The translations under genes and the position numbers were made by a program. Below, one piece after another: positions 10,489 through 20,020 of a stretch of DNA of 64,000 nucleotides. Below the pieces are notes generated by a model, which saw nothing but the letters and a program-made list of their open reading frames with translations, made no database searches and was not told the DNA's origin. Source of the stretch: CAVUAN01 sp963739435 (lineage in GTDB: Bacteria; Acidobacteriota; Thermoanaerobaculia; UBA5066; Gp7-AA6). Location of the stretch: NCBI GenBank assembly GCA_963739435.1, contig CAVUAN010000019.1:62001-126000 (forward strand), given 5' to 3'. How positions within the stretch are numbered: position 1 is the stretch's first letter; the number at the start of each line of letters is the position of its first letter.

Positions 10489-13143
10489 GTGACCGAGCTC
10501 CGCGTTCCAGTTCAGGACGACGGTCGTCGGGACGATGGCCTCGCGGCCAAGAGGCGAAACGAAGAGGAAGCGCTGGCCATCTGCCGAAACCACATACTTG
10601 TTGCGAGCTGTGCCCGGCTGAATGCGCGCCGGAAAGAGGGCCCGCGGGATGCCGGCCTGGAAGGTGCTCCCCGCCTGGATGTCGACCGCCATCAGTTTCT
10701 GGTCGGCTGCCCGATAGAAGAGCTCCTTGCCGTCGGCGCGCCAGGACACGTCGCCGCCTCCGGAAGTCGAGACCTGCCATTTGCCTCGCGCGTCCGGGAA
10801 GCTCTGAACGTAGATTTCGAAACGGCCCGACTCGTTCGATTGGTAGGCCAGAAAACGCCCGTCGGGCGAGAACCTGGGATCGAGCTCCAGGAAAGGACCG
10901 ACGACGGCCGGTATCGGCTTGCGGTCGCCAAAGGTGGGCAGAACCCAGACGTCCCAGGCTGTCTTCTTCCCCTGGCTCATGTACGCGATGTACCGGCCGT
11001 CTTTGGACCAGTCACAGGCGAACTTGGATTCGTCGTTCTTGAGAATCGTCTTTTCTTCACCCTGGCCGGTCGCGGCCTTCTCGTAGAGGTCGGGGGTCCC
11101 TTCGCGGTCCGACGAGAAGACGACCGTGCCGCCGTCGGGCGACCACAACGGAGCGATGTTGTTACCGTTGCCAAACGTGAAGCGCGAGTTAACGCCGCGG
11201 GCCAGGTCGCGGATCCAGATGTCGGCCTTTCCGCTCCGGAGATCGTTCAGGCCGAAGGCGAGGCGGTCGCCCGCGCGGGAGAGAGCCGGATTCGTGTACT
11301 CGCCGTGGTCGCCCAAGGCATCGAGCTCCCGTCCGCTTCGATCCACCCAGAGCAGTCGCGCCCCCGATTCTCCGGTACGGTAGGCAAGTGTCCCATCTCG
11401 GGCCACCGAGAAGCGCGCCAGCCCGACGCTGTCCGTGCCGATGTGCTCGGCCAACGGGACGGGCTCGCCCGTCGTCTTCAGGGCCTTTGCGTCGAAGGGT
11501 TGAGCGACGAGAGTCTTGTCGCGGACAAAAAGCAGGTAGCCCGGAGGCGCAAAGGTGACCTGGGTCTGCGCGGAGGCCAGCGGTTTCGTCTCCGTCGAGT
11601 CGAGTACGCCGATCCGATAAGCGTTGTCCTCCGCCTTCTGAGCGATCGCCATGTAGAGGAAGTGACGGCCGTCGGGAAGAAACTCGGGCCATCCGACTTC
11701 CGTCTCCTTGCGCGCCGGGTCGGGCTTGGCGGCAACAGCGGGCGTTCCCCCGGCAGCCGAGACACGGTGGATCGGGTCGGTTCCCGTGCCATCGTAGAGA
11801 ATCACGCCTTCCGGGCCCCACGTCCCGTCCGCGCCGGTCGGCGCGTCGCAGATCTTCTGAGCCGGCCCGCCCGAGACCTCGATCTTCTTGAGCTTGCCCT
11901 CGGCAAAAAAGCCCAGAAACCGGCTGTCCGGCGACCAGAACGGCCGGGTTGTCCCCTCCGTGCCCACGAGAGGCTGAGCTGCGAGAGCATTGAGCGGCCG
12001 CACCCAGATGCGGGTCTTGCCCTCGGAGTCCGTCGCGTTGAAGGCCAGGAAGCGTCCATCCGGCGAAATCCGCGGAGCATCGACCCCAATGATTCCTTCG
12101 GGCGTCGCGACGACGAAGCGGACCGCCCGCTGCGCCTTGGGCGCGCGCCGGACGAAGCCCGCCCCGAGAGCTAACGTCGCAAGGATCGCCGCGGCCGCGA
12201 CTCCCCAGGCCAGCTTCTCGCGGCTCTTGCGGCGTGCGGCGACGGGAGCCGGCAGGCCCGCCTGCGAGCCGCCTTCGGCGATCCACTGGATCTGCAGCTT
12301 GACGTCGTGCGCCGTCTGGAACCGGTCGTCGGGGTCCTTGGCCAGGCACGTCCGGATGATGCGGTTCAAGGCCGGCGGCATCATCGGCGCGATCTCGGAG
12401 ACCGAGGGCGGATCGTCGCGGAGGATCGCCCCGATCAGGCTCGCCTGGCTCTTGCCCTGGAACGCCTTTTTCCCCGTGGCCATCTCGTAGAGCACCGCGC
12501 CAAAGGCGAAGATGTCCGATCGGGCATCGGCTTGCCCGCCTTCGAGCTGCTCGGGCGCCATGTACTGGAAGGTCCCGAGGACCGTTCCGTGCTCTGTCAG
12601 AGGCGCGCTCGCATGGGCCTCGGTCGCGAGCCGCGAAACGCCCGAGAGAGCCGCCTCGCTCGCGCTCGCCTGGTACTTGGCGAGCCCGAAGTCGAGGAGC
12701 TTGACTCCCGTCTTCGTGATCATGACGTTGCCGGGCTTGAGATCCCGATGCACGATGCCCTGGCGGTGCGCCTTGTCCAGCGCGTCGGCCATCTCGATCG
12801 AAAACCGCAGGAGCTGCTCGGTCGGCAGGGGGCCCTTGGCGAGCCGATCGGACAGGCTCTCGCCCTCGAGGAATTCCATGACCAGGTAGTCGGCGTCGCC
12901 TTCACGCCCGATGTCGTAGAGGGCACAGATGTGCGGGTGCGAAAACTGGGAGATCGTCTTGGCTTCCCGCTCGAACCGCTGGCGGAGCTCTTCGTTCGAA
13001 GACAGGTGCGCCGGCAGCACCTTGATCGCGACGTCCCGATCGAGTCGGTTGTCCCGGGCCCGGTAGACTTCGCCCATTCCTCCGGCGCCGACCTGCGCGA
13101 GGATTTCGTAGGGACCGAGCTTCGAGCCTGCTGATAACGTCAT
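10486..13143 (-). CDS. K5: membrane Ser/Thr protein kinase with PD40 propeller
   Basis: 885 aa from the ATG at 13143 (MTLSAGSKLGPYEI); a GTG five codons upstream is possible but outside the family alignment. GAGGMGEVYRARD, VAIKVL, HRDLKPGNVM, DFGLAK and YMAPEQ are all present. The helix LAWGVAAAAILATLALGAG near residue 315 is followed by a class I propeller (FWSPDSRFLGFF, YLLFVRDKTLVAQPFD) and the ending TTVVLNW. It is the closest relative of K16 in this window along the whole length, including the sensor (both have FNATD, DAPTGADG, GTDSVGLARFSV). It is divergent from the OsmC gene with only 32 nt between starts. Confidence 0.95.
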   Translation of the reverse strand: MTLSAGSKLGPYEILAQVGAGGMGEVYRARDNRLDRDVAIKVLPAHLSSNEELRQRFEREAKTISQFSHPHICALYDIGREGDADYLVMEFLEGESLSDRLAKGPLPTEQLLRFSIEMADALDKAHRQGIVHRDLKPGNVMITKTGVKLLDFGLAKYQASASEAALSGVSRLATEAHASAPLTEHGTVLGTFQYMAPEQLEGGQADARSDIFAFGAVLYEMATGKKAFQGKSQASLIGAILRDDPPSVSEIAPMMPPALNRIIRTCLAKDPDDRFQTAHDVKLQIQWIAEGGSQAGLPAPVAARRKSREKLAWGVAAAAILATLALGAGFVRRAPKAQRAVRFVVATPEGIIGVDAPRISPDGRFLAFNATDSEGKTRIWVRPLNALAAQPLVGTEGTTRPFWSPDSRFLGFFAEGKLKKIEVSGGPAQKICDAPTGADGTWGPEGVILYDGTGTDPIHRVSAAGGTPAVAAKPDPARKETEVGWPEFLPDGRHFLYMAIAQKAEDNAYRIGVLDSTETKPLASAQTQVTFAPPGYLLFVRDKTLVAQPFDAKALKTTGEPVPLAEHIGTDSVGLARFSVARDGTLAYRTGESGARLLWVDRSGRELDALGDHGEYTNPALSRAGDRLAFGLNDLRSGKADIWIRDLARGVNSRFTFGNGNNIAPLWSPDGGTVVFSSDREGTPDLYEKAATGQGEEKTILKNDESKFACDWSKDGRYIAYMSQGKKTAWDVWVLPTFGDRKPIPAVVGPFLELDPRFSPDGRFLAYQSNESGRFEIYVQSFPDARGKWQVSTSGGGDVSWRADGKELFYRAADQKLMAVDIQAGSTFQAGIPRALFPARIQPGTARNKYVVSADGQRFLFVSPLGREAIVPTTVVLNWNAELGH

Positions 13144-13175
13144 GGGGCCAGCTCTCATCTTTGGGGGTGTCTCCG

Positions 13176-13695
13176 ATGGATTTGAAATCTCTTCAAAAGC
13201 CGATCAAGGAAAAATACCGCGCCGATCCTTCGGCCTCGCGAATCACTCTTCGCGCCGAGGGCAGCCAGACTGCGGCGCCGGTCTCGTGCTCGGTCGACAT
13301 CGGCCGCGCCGTTTACGCTGCAGAGGCCCATACGGGAGTCGGGGGTCCGGGAACCGCGGCGTGCTCGGGCGATCTCCTGCTTGGAGCCCTGCGCTGCCTG
13401 CGCGCAGATCACCTGCCAGATGGTGGCCGCCGCAATGCAAATACCCACCGAGCGGATCGACGTCGCCGTCGAGGGAGATCTCGACCTGCGCGGAACTCTG
13501 GGTCTCTCCAAAGAGGTCCCGGTCGGCTTCGAGAAGATCCGCTTGAGGCTCGACGTCGTGGCCCCGAAAGCGACAGAGGAACAACTGCGCGCCCTGCGCG
13601 AGAAGACCGAACAGTACTGCGTCGTGATGCAGACATTGAACCACCCGCCGGAGCTCCAGGTCGCGTGGGGCCCGGGCGGACGGACGATGTCCTAA
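13176..13695 (+). CDS. OsmC/Ohr-family protein, one frameshift
   Basis: About 172 aa after correction. The N-terminal part (MDLKSLQKPIKEKYR ... CSGDLLLGAL) and the C-terminal part (AACAQITCQM ... YCVVMQTL) lie in two frames. One extra C near 13391 explains the break, because removing it restores GALAACAQ. The two conserved cysteines of the family, in AACAQ and YCVVMQTL, fit a thiol-dependent peroxidase of the OsmC/Ohr type that reduces organic hydroperoxides; the physiological substrate is not shown. It is the only plus-strand gene between 1 and 28 kb. Its stop sits 1 nt from a truncated kinase start (see 13692-13727), so its 3' edge is a rearrangement junction. Confidence 0.8.
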
Positions 13696-13727
13696 GGCCC
13701 GAAGCGCGTTCCGGCAGCGAGCGTCAC
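13692..13727 (-). pseudogene. Vestige of a kinase gene: first 11 codons only
   Basis: A GTG at 13727 overlaps the TGA of the TPR gene (GTGA), the same 4-base overlap seen at K3/K4 and K6/K7. It encodes VTLAAGTRFGP and then a stop. This is the family N-terminus (consensus M-T-L-A-A-G-T-R-L-G-P-Y-E-I) cut just before Tyr-Glu-Ile. The rest is replaced by the 3' end of the OsmC gene. It reads as the scar of a kinase copy that once followed the TPR gene. Confidence 0.7.
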
Positions 13728-15247
13728 GATGCCTTTCGGGTGCTCTTCGCGCTGGCCTCGAAGCCTCGAAGCGACAGCAGGCGGCCGGGGGCTTTCGCGA
13801 GAGCCGCCGTAAACTCCGCCTGCGCCTCGGCTGGCCGGTTCAGCTCGAGCAGGAGCTCGCCCGAAAGCTCGTGAGCCGGTTTGATCACGTTGGGCGGCCC
13901 GAACTCGAAGGTCATCGCGTCCTCGGCGGCAGCCGCCTCCCGAACGAGCGCCAGGGCGCGATCCGTTTCCCCGCTGGCGAAGGCGATCTTCGCCTCGAGC
14001 TCGGCTGCGAGGATCTCGGACACGTCGCGGCGGATTCTCCCGGAGTAGGGCCCGGACATCGAGACTCCGTGGGCGTGCTCCCCGCCCTCGGGTGATGCGG
14101 GCGCTTTGGCCTTCATCGCTTCGAGCGCCTTCGCCGCCCCGGACCGGTCCCCCGAAGCCAGGGCGCAGAGCCCCCGCACGAAGGAGTCCCGTGGCGCGCT
14201 CGCGTCGGTCGGGGGAAGGACGTCCTGCGAGCAGTCTCCCGTCTCGACGATCCAGGTCGCCCGCATCGCGGACAGGCTGTCCCGCGTTCGGCCCGTCGGG
14301 CTCGCCTTCGCATCCGCTTCCATCGCCGAGAGCGTCCGCCGCGCATCCTTGCGGCGGCCGAGCTGCAGATACGCATACTCGAGCCACGAGAGGGCGTGGA
14401 AACTGTGGTCGCTGGCCGGAAGCTTCAGGCGTTCCGCTCGGTCGACCGAGGCCTTCCAGGAGGCCTCGTTCGAGGCCACGGCCTCCTCCCACATGCCGGA
14501 TGCGAAAAAGATGTGCGACGGCATGTGGAGCGCGTGGACGGCCGAAGGAGCGATCCGGGCATACACGCGGGCCGCGCGCATCCCGAGGGGGGCATGAACG
14601 GGGTCGTCGTAGCAGTGGATCAGGTAATGCGCCGCTCCCGGATGTTCCGGGTTCTTCGCAAAGACCTCCTCGACGATCGCGGCCGCCTTCATGTAGACGG
14701 CGTAGTCGCGCTTGCCCTCGGTCGCCCCGATCAACGACAGCGCATAGAACGCCGACGCGTCGAGATCCTCCGGGAACCGCTCGTGCAGCCGGCGCATCCC
14801 CTCGGCATAAGCCGCGTCGCGGGCCGCCCGGTCGCCTGCGCCGTAGAGCGCCTCGACCGCGTCGAGATACAACTTCTCCCTCTCCGTCGGCGCCTTCGCC
14901 CGGCGCGCCTCGCGTGTCGGCGCGAGCCGTTCGAGGCATTTCACTGCCGCTTCGCGGTCCTGCTCCATCCAGAGCGGGTGGTTGTGCGTCATCGCCTCGC
15001 CCCAGTACGCCATGGCGAAGCCCGGCTCGGCGGCCTCGGCCTTGCGGAACTCTTCGGCCGCATCGGGGTACTCGAAGCTGTGGAGCAGCAGCGCGCCGCG
15101 CAGGAAGTGCGCCTGCGCCTCAGGCGATCCGGACGTCTTGAAGTCGATGCGGCCGAGGTCGGGCCCATCGGCGCGGGCGCTGGCAGCGACAGCCAGTCCG
15201 AGGCCGACCCCGAGGACGAGACAGCGCAGGCGGCGGGTTTTAGTCAT
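13724..15247 (-). CDS. Exported TPR-repeat protein
   Basis: 507 aa from the ATG at 15247. A basic N-terminus and hydrophobic core (LRCLVLGVGLGLAVAASA) form a probable signal peptide. The body is helical with TPR-like units: AQAHFLRGALLLHSFEYPDA, FAMAYWGEAMTHNH, AAHYLIHCYDD, HALSWLEYAYLQLGRRKDA and LLLELNRPAEAQAEF. The HNHP and HMPSHIF segments are typical of an uncharacterised family in Acidobacteria-like genomes; this is recalled, not checked. Its ATG overlaps the stop of the VPS10-like gene by 8 bases (ATGACTAA), which suggests translational coupling and a shared role in the cell envelope. The function is unknown. The start is chosen for that overlap and for the signal peptide; seven codons upstream are also open. 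Confidence 0.85.
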   Translation of the reverse strand: MTKTRRLRCLVLGVGLGLAVAASARADGPDLGRIDFKTSGSPEAQAHFLRGALLLHSFEYPDAAEEFRKAEAAEPGFAMAYWGEAMTHNHPLWMEQDREAAVKCLERLAPTREARRAKAPTEREKLYLDAVEALYGAGDRAARDAAYAEGMRRLHERFPEDLDASAFYALSLIGATEGKRDYAVYMKAAAIVEEVFAKNPEHPGAAHYLIHCYDDPVHAPLGMRAARVYARIAPSAVHALHMPSHIFFASGMWEEAVASNEASWKASVDRAERLKLPASDHSFHALSWLEYAYLQLGRRKDARRTLSAMEADAKASPTGRTRDSLSAMRATWIVETGDCSQDVLPPTDASAPRDSFVRGLCALASGDRSGAAKALEAMKAKAPASPEGGEHAHGVSMSGPYSGRIRRDVSEILAAELEAKIAFASGETDRALALVREAAAAEDAMTFEFGPPNVIKPAHELSGELLLELNRPAEAQAEFTAALAKAPGRLLSLRGFEASAKSTRKAS

Positions 15248-18200
15248 CGCCAGCCGAATCTGCCGCATCGTCGTCGTCTAAGTCCTTCACCTCGTCGGGG
15301 CGAAGATCTTCGGGCTCTTTCACGGTCATCAGTTGGACGTATCCCTTTGAACGCATCGCCTCGTTGAAGGCCGGAATCGTTTTCTCGTACAGCGCCTCAT
15401 AGGCCCTTCTGGTTTCGGAGAGCCGCCCGGCAAGAAGGTCGTAGACATCGCGCTCGGGCTGCGTGGGCGGGAGGTCCGCGTTGCCCGACACGTCTGCCGC
15501 GCCCGGGCCGACCTCGGCCTGGAGCCAGAGAAGGCTCAAGTAGAGCTTGAGCGGCCCGCGGAAGGACTTCAGATCCGCCTCGGCCAGCGTCGGCTGGAGA
15601 AGGTCGTCCTCGACGGCCCGGGTTTTCTTCTCGATGTCCTTGGCCGCATCGACGTCGGCGGCCGGAGCCTTGGCCGCCTTCAACATCTTCTGGAAGTCCT
15701 CGATCTGCTTGCGGGTCCACTCGATCCGGTTGATCATCCGGGCCGTCGCGCTCGTGTCGCGCCAGATCTGAACGGAGAACTTCGTCGAGGCCGCCACGTC
15801 GGCCTCGGTGCCCGCCGAGTTTGGGTCCTTCTTCACGACCAGCTGCTGCGTGAAGTCCTTTCCGCCGGCCGAAAGCTGGACCGTGTACGTGCCGGGCACG
15901 ACCAGAGGCCCGGCCCGCAGGGCTGAGATGCCGTAGTAGTAGACGCCGCGCTTGTCCATGCCGCGGAACCGCTTTTCCTCCCATACCCGCGGATTGCCCT
16001 CGGGCGTCGTGCGCAGACGGACCTCTTCGGAGGCCTCATAGCGCAGGTCCCAGACGACGCGATTGATCCCCGCCTTGTTCGTGCCCTTCAAGGTCCGGAT
16101 CTTCTCGCCCGAGGCGTCGAGGATGGTGATCTCGACGGGAGGTTTCCGAGTCTTGTCGGCTGGTTCCTTGTCGTCGCCCGAACCGGCAGCCTTGACTGGC
16201 TCCTTGAGCCAATAGTTGAGCACCGCGCCATACGGAGGGTTCTCGCCGCGCGCGAGGCCGCCCGGGGCGAGGTTGGGCTGCGAGACGGAGCGAAAACGGT
16301 AGGCCGCCCGCGGCTCGAAGAAGTGCGCCGGCGAAGCGCGCACCGCGTCGGTCAACTGTTCGAGGGGCGTCACGTCATCCTGGATGAAAAAGCCGCGGCC
16401 GTAGGTGCCGACAACGAGATCGTGGAAGTGCGGCTGGACGAGCAGCCAGTAGACGGGAGCGTGGGGCAGCTTGCCCTGGAGCGGTTCCCAACGCCCTCCG
16501 TCGTCGAAGGAGACGTAAAGGCGCGTTCTCCGTGCCGGCGAAGAGGAGCCCCTTGCGGAATGGGTCCTCGCGCACGACGTGGACGTACGAAAGCGGGCTC
16601 TTCGGGATGTTCGAAGCAATCGCCTTCCAGGTCTTGCCGTAGTCGGACGTCTTGAAGATGAAGGGATCGCGGTTGTCCACCTGGTGAAGGTCGAAGGAGA
16701 CGTAACAGGTCCCTCCGTCGAACGGCGAGGGATCGACGCTGTCGACCGTGCCTTTGGGCGGAAGGCCCGGGAAGACGGGGCGTGACGTTGGCCCAGTGCT
16801 GCCCGCCGTCCCGCGTGACCTGGACGACGCCGTCGTTGGTGCCGGCCCAGATGACGCCCTTCTCCCTGGGTGACTCGGCAATCGAGTAGACGACACCCGC
16901 GTACTCGACCGACAGGTTGTCGACTGTCAGGCCACCCGAGTCGCCGTGCATGCTCTTGTCGTTTGAAGTCAGGTCCGGGCTGATCGCCTTCCAGGTCTGG
17001 CCGCCGTCCGAGGTCGACTGGATGTTCTGGCTGCCGACGTAGACCGTGTTGTGGTCGTGCGGCGAGATCGCGATCGGGAAGGTCCAGTTGATCCGCAGCT
17101 TGACCTCGCCCGCGTTGGCGCCCATCGTCCGCTCGGGCCAGGGGCTCACGGAGCGCGACATCCCGGTCTTCGCATCCCAGCGCTCGACGACGCCGGCGTA
17201 GCAGCCGCCCCACACGATGTCCGGATCCACGGGATCGGGCGTCGCCCAGCCCGTCTCGCAGCCGGCCGTCGACGTCCACAGCGAAGAAGAGATCCCGCCT
17301 CCCGAGCGGCTGTTCGACGGCCCGCGCATCGAGCCGTCGTCCTGCATCTGGCCGTAGACCATGTAGGGGATCCGGTTGTCGGCTGTGACGTGGTAGATCT
17401 GCCCGATCGGCAGGCGCATCGAGTTCCACTGCCGGCCCCGTGTCGTCGAGATGATGACGCCGCCGTCGTTGCCGATCATCATGCGCCGCGGGTCCTTTGG
17501 GTCGGCCCACATGTCGTGGTTGTCGCCGCCCCAGCGCACCTGCTCGGACGTTTCGCCCCCGTCGTAGGTCGCGCCCATGCCGTTCGACGGGAAGTAGACC
17601 TCGTTGGCGTTGTCCGGCATGACGAGCATGCGCGTGTAGTAGTGCGGGCGTTCGTTCAGGAGCCGGCTCGCGTTGACGAGCTTCCAGTTCTCGCCGCCGT
17701 CATCCGAGCGCCAGAGGGAGCCCTTCTGCCCGGTCTCGATCAGGGCGTAGACGCGCTGCGGGTCGCTCGGCGCGACATTGATGGCGATCTTGCCGAGGGG
17801 CGGGTCCGGCAGGCCGTGTTTCTCGATGCGCTTCCAGGTCGTGCCGCCGTCTTTCGAGACGAAGACGCCGCTGCCCGGCCCGCCGCTCTTGCGGCCCCAC
17901 GTCTTGATGTCGATCTGCCAGGTCCCGGCAAAGAGGATCCGCGGATTGGACGCGTCCATCGAGAGGTCCGAGGCCCCCGTGTTCTCGTCGACGAAGAGGA
18001 CGCGCTCCCAGCTCTTGCCTCCGTCCATCGTGCGGTACACGCCCCGCTCCTGCTGCGGGCCGTAGCAGGTCCCGAGCGCGGCGGCGAAAACGACGTCGGG
18101 GTTGCGGGGGTCGACGATGACCCGGCCGATGCGGCCGGTCTTCTCGAGCCCCATGTGCGTCCAGGTCTTGCCGGCGTCCGTCGACTTGTAGATGCCGTTG

Positions 18201-18550
18201 CCGAGCGAGACGTTGCTTCGGATGAACGTCTCGCCCGTGCCGACCCAGATGACGTTCGGGTCCGACGGCGCGATCGCGATCGACCCGATCGACTGCGCGG
18301 GCTGCTGGTCGAAAATCGGGCGCCAGTGCGCGCCCGCATCTGTCGACTTCCACACGCCTCCCGAGGCCCCGCCGGCGTAGTACGTGTTCGGGTCGCCAGG
18401 CACGCCGACGACTGCGCTCACGCGGTTTCCGGGCGGGCCGATGAACCGGTAGGCGAGCGCGGCATACGGATCGGGGGCTTTCGCTTCCGGTGCGGGCGCG
18501 GCGCCGGCGATGCCGGCGGCCAGGAAAAGACCGACGAACGGGATCCTCAT
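15240..18550 (-). CDS. Exported VPS10/sortilin-like BNR-repeat protein, two frameshifts
   Basis: About 1102 aa after correction. The start is the ATG at 18550, preceded by a strong SD (GGAGGAGG, 18555-18562). The N-terminus MRIPFVGLFLAAGIAGAAPA is a signal peptide. Many Asp-box motifs of BNR/sortilin propellers follow: KSTDAGAHW, KSTDAGKTW, TMDGGKSW, SKDGGTTW, RSDDGGENW and STSDGGQTW. The C-terminal third has an Ig-like or FlgD-like strand region (VPGTYTVQLSAGG) and a helical tail. The frame shifts at 16777-16780 (GGGG run; TPRLPG becomes PGLPPKGTVDSVD) and near 16524 (FAGTEN becomes LYVSFDDGG). Both fit one extra base. Family members are annotated as glycosyl-hydrolase-like, but no catalytic residues are evident here. 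Confidence 0.85.
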
Positions 18551-18554
18551 TCTG

Positions 18555-18562
18555 CCTCCTCC
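18555..18562 (-). promoter_or_regulatory. Strong ribosome binding site of the VPS10-like gene
   Basis: GGAGGAGG on the minus strand, 4 nt before the ATG at 18550. It decides the start and contrasts with the kinase genes, which lack such a site. Confidence 0.7.
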
Positions 18563-18574
18563 AAGCACGTCACT

Positions 18575-20020
18575 TCAGGGTCTGGCTGGCGCGGGCGGGA
18601 ACTTTTGAAGGATACCCTCGCCTCGGACCGCCTTCTCGATTTCGTCCAGCGCCGAGGGCAGGAAGTCCGTGAAGTTCTCGACACCGCCGGCGGTGACGAC
18701 CACGACATCCTCGTAGCGCACGTACAGCGACTCCTCGGGCACGCGCAGCTGCGGGTCGACCGAGAAGACGACGCCGGGTTGGAGCGGCCGGCCGACGTAC
18801 TCGCCGTCGTCGTGCACGACCATACCCACGGGATGGGAGAAGACGCCGCCGCCCGATTCGACCAGCTTTCGCGCGGCCTGCTCGTAGGCGGGCTTCGAGA
18901 AACGCGTCTTCGCGAAGACGGGCTCCATCGCCAGCTTTGCCTCCTCCATGATCTGTTTTGCCGTGACGCCCGGGCGGATGCGAGCCAGGATCGCGTTGCG
19001 GTAGGCGAGGACAAAGCCCAGGAGCTCCCGCTGCCAGGGAGCGAACTTTCCGCCGACCGGCCACATCCGGGCGATGTCGCTCGTGTAGTAGCGGTAGTCG
19101 GGGGCGAAGTCCATGAGCAGCCAGTCGCCCGATTTCAGCTCCGAGTTGTTCCGGAAGTAGTGCATGTTGAAGATGTTCGCGTTGCCCGAGGCGATGATCG
19201 AACGGTACCCCTCGAGCCGGCAGCCGTTGGCGAGGAAGACGTACCGCGCCGCGGCATCGAGGTGGTATTCGAAGAGGCCCGGGCGCGTCGTCTTCATGGC
19301 TTCGAGAATCCCCATTCCCGCTATCTGCGAAGCCCGGCGGACCAGGGCGATCTCCCGCGGGCTCTTGACGGAGCGCAGCTCGTCGAAGATCGGTGTCGCG
19401 TCTTTGACCTCCACCCGCGGGTACCTCGCCTTCACGAGCTCGACAAACCGCGCCTCGCGCGGCAGCCTTCCGTCCCAGGAGTCGGCCGCGATCGCAGCGT
19501 GCGCAGCGAAAAGTTCGTAACGCCCCTGGCCGGCGCCCGACGCCGGAGAAAACGGCGTGAACAGGCTCTCGGGAAGGCCGCCGGGCAGCTTGCGGAGCCA
19601 GTCGTCGCGCATCACGTCGGTCGAGACGACCTCGTCGGCTCCGGTGAGCTTCTTTGCCAGCTCCGCGTCATCAGCCGAGAGGACCTTGCCCTCCGCGGCC
19701 TCGAGGCGCGCGTTTCGGGGCGGCAGGTACAGCGTGACCCTGCGGCTGCGGCCGTCCAGGAGAATGTACGAGCCGGGGGTTTCGACTCCGCAGAGGTAGT
19801 AGAACTCGTTGGACTGCCGCGGAAACTGGAAGCCGTCGCCCTGCGGCAGGCCCGCCACGACCGCCACGGCCTTGCCGCCGATCTTGTCGAAGACCTTCTC
19901 CCAGCGGCCTCGGAACTCTTCCGGCGGGAAGTCCGTCTGGTACCAGGGCTCCGGCGCCGCGACGAGTAGCGTCGGCAAAGCCATGAGCCAGAGGATGAGG
20001 CGCCTCGCGATCGGCTTCAT
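18575..20020 (-). CDS. Exported Xaa-Pro aminopeptidase-like protein (M24 family)
   Basis: 481 aa from the ATG at 20020, which overlaps the K6 stop (ATGA). A signal peptide (RLILWLMALPTLLVAAP) is followed by an aminopeptidase P N-terminal domain (FYYLCGVETPGSYILLDG) and the pita-bread M24 domain. Metal-ligand motifs are visible: LLMDFAPDYRYYTSDIARMW (two Asp), FSHPVGMVVHD (His), FSVDPQL (usually a Glu in EPG, here Asp) and VRYEDVVVVT (Glu). It should remove N-terminal residues before proline in the periplasm. The Glu-to-Asp change at one ligand deserves attention but may be tolerated. The region upstream of 20020 in the same frame is antisense shadow of K6 and is excluded. Confidence 0.9.
   Translation of the reverse strand: MKPIARRLILWLMALPTLLVAAPEPWYQTDFPPEEFRGRWEKVFDKIGGKAVAVVAGLPQGDGFQFPRQSNEFYYLCGVETPGSYILLDGRSRRVTLYLPPRNARLEAAEGKVLSADDAELAKKLTGADEVVSTDVMRDDWLRKLPGGLPESLFTPFSPASGAGQGRYELFAAHAAIAADSWDGRLPREARFVELVKARYPRVEVKDATPIFDELRSVKSPREIALVRRASQIAGMGILEAMKTTRPGLFEYHLDAAARYVFLANGCRLEGYRSIIASGNANIFNMHYFRNNSELKSGDWLLMDFAPDYRYYTSDIARMWPVGGKFAPWQRELLGFVLAYRNAILARIRPGVTAKQIMEEAKLAMEPVFAKTRFSKPAYEQAARKLVESGGGVFSHPVGMVVHDDGEYVGRPLQPGVVFSVDPQLRVPEESLYVRYEDVVVVTAGGVENFTDFLPSALDEIEKAVRGEGILQKFPPAPARP

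Noticed and set aside
10367..10780. Small minus-strand frame crossing repeat copy 1, similar in translation to one at 25317-25538
   Set aside because: The shared peptide comes from the non-coding 82-bp repeat read in one frame. Both frames overlap real kinase ends.
7924..12174. Several 500-codon plus-strand open frames opposite K4 and K5
   Set aside because: They repeat in the same relative place opposite each kinase and carry the same shadow motifs, so they mirror the conserved kinase codons and are not genes.
13161..13175. TTG at 13161 as the OsmC start
   Set aside because: The ATG at 13176 gives the normal N-terminus, and the earlier codon adds only five residues without an SD site.
17051..19969. 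A 972-codon plus-strand open frame
   Set aside because: It is antisense to the VPS10-like and M24 peptidase genes, is rich in Arg, Val and Asp, and shows no motif. High GC content leaves long antisense frames open.
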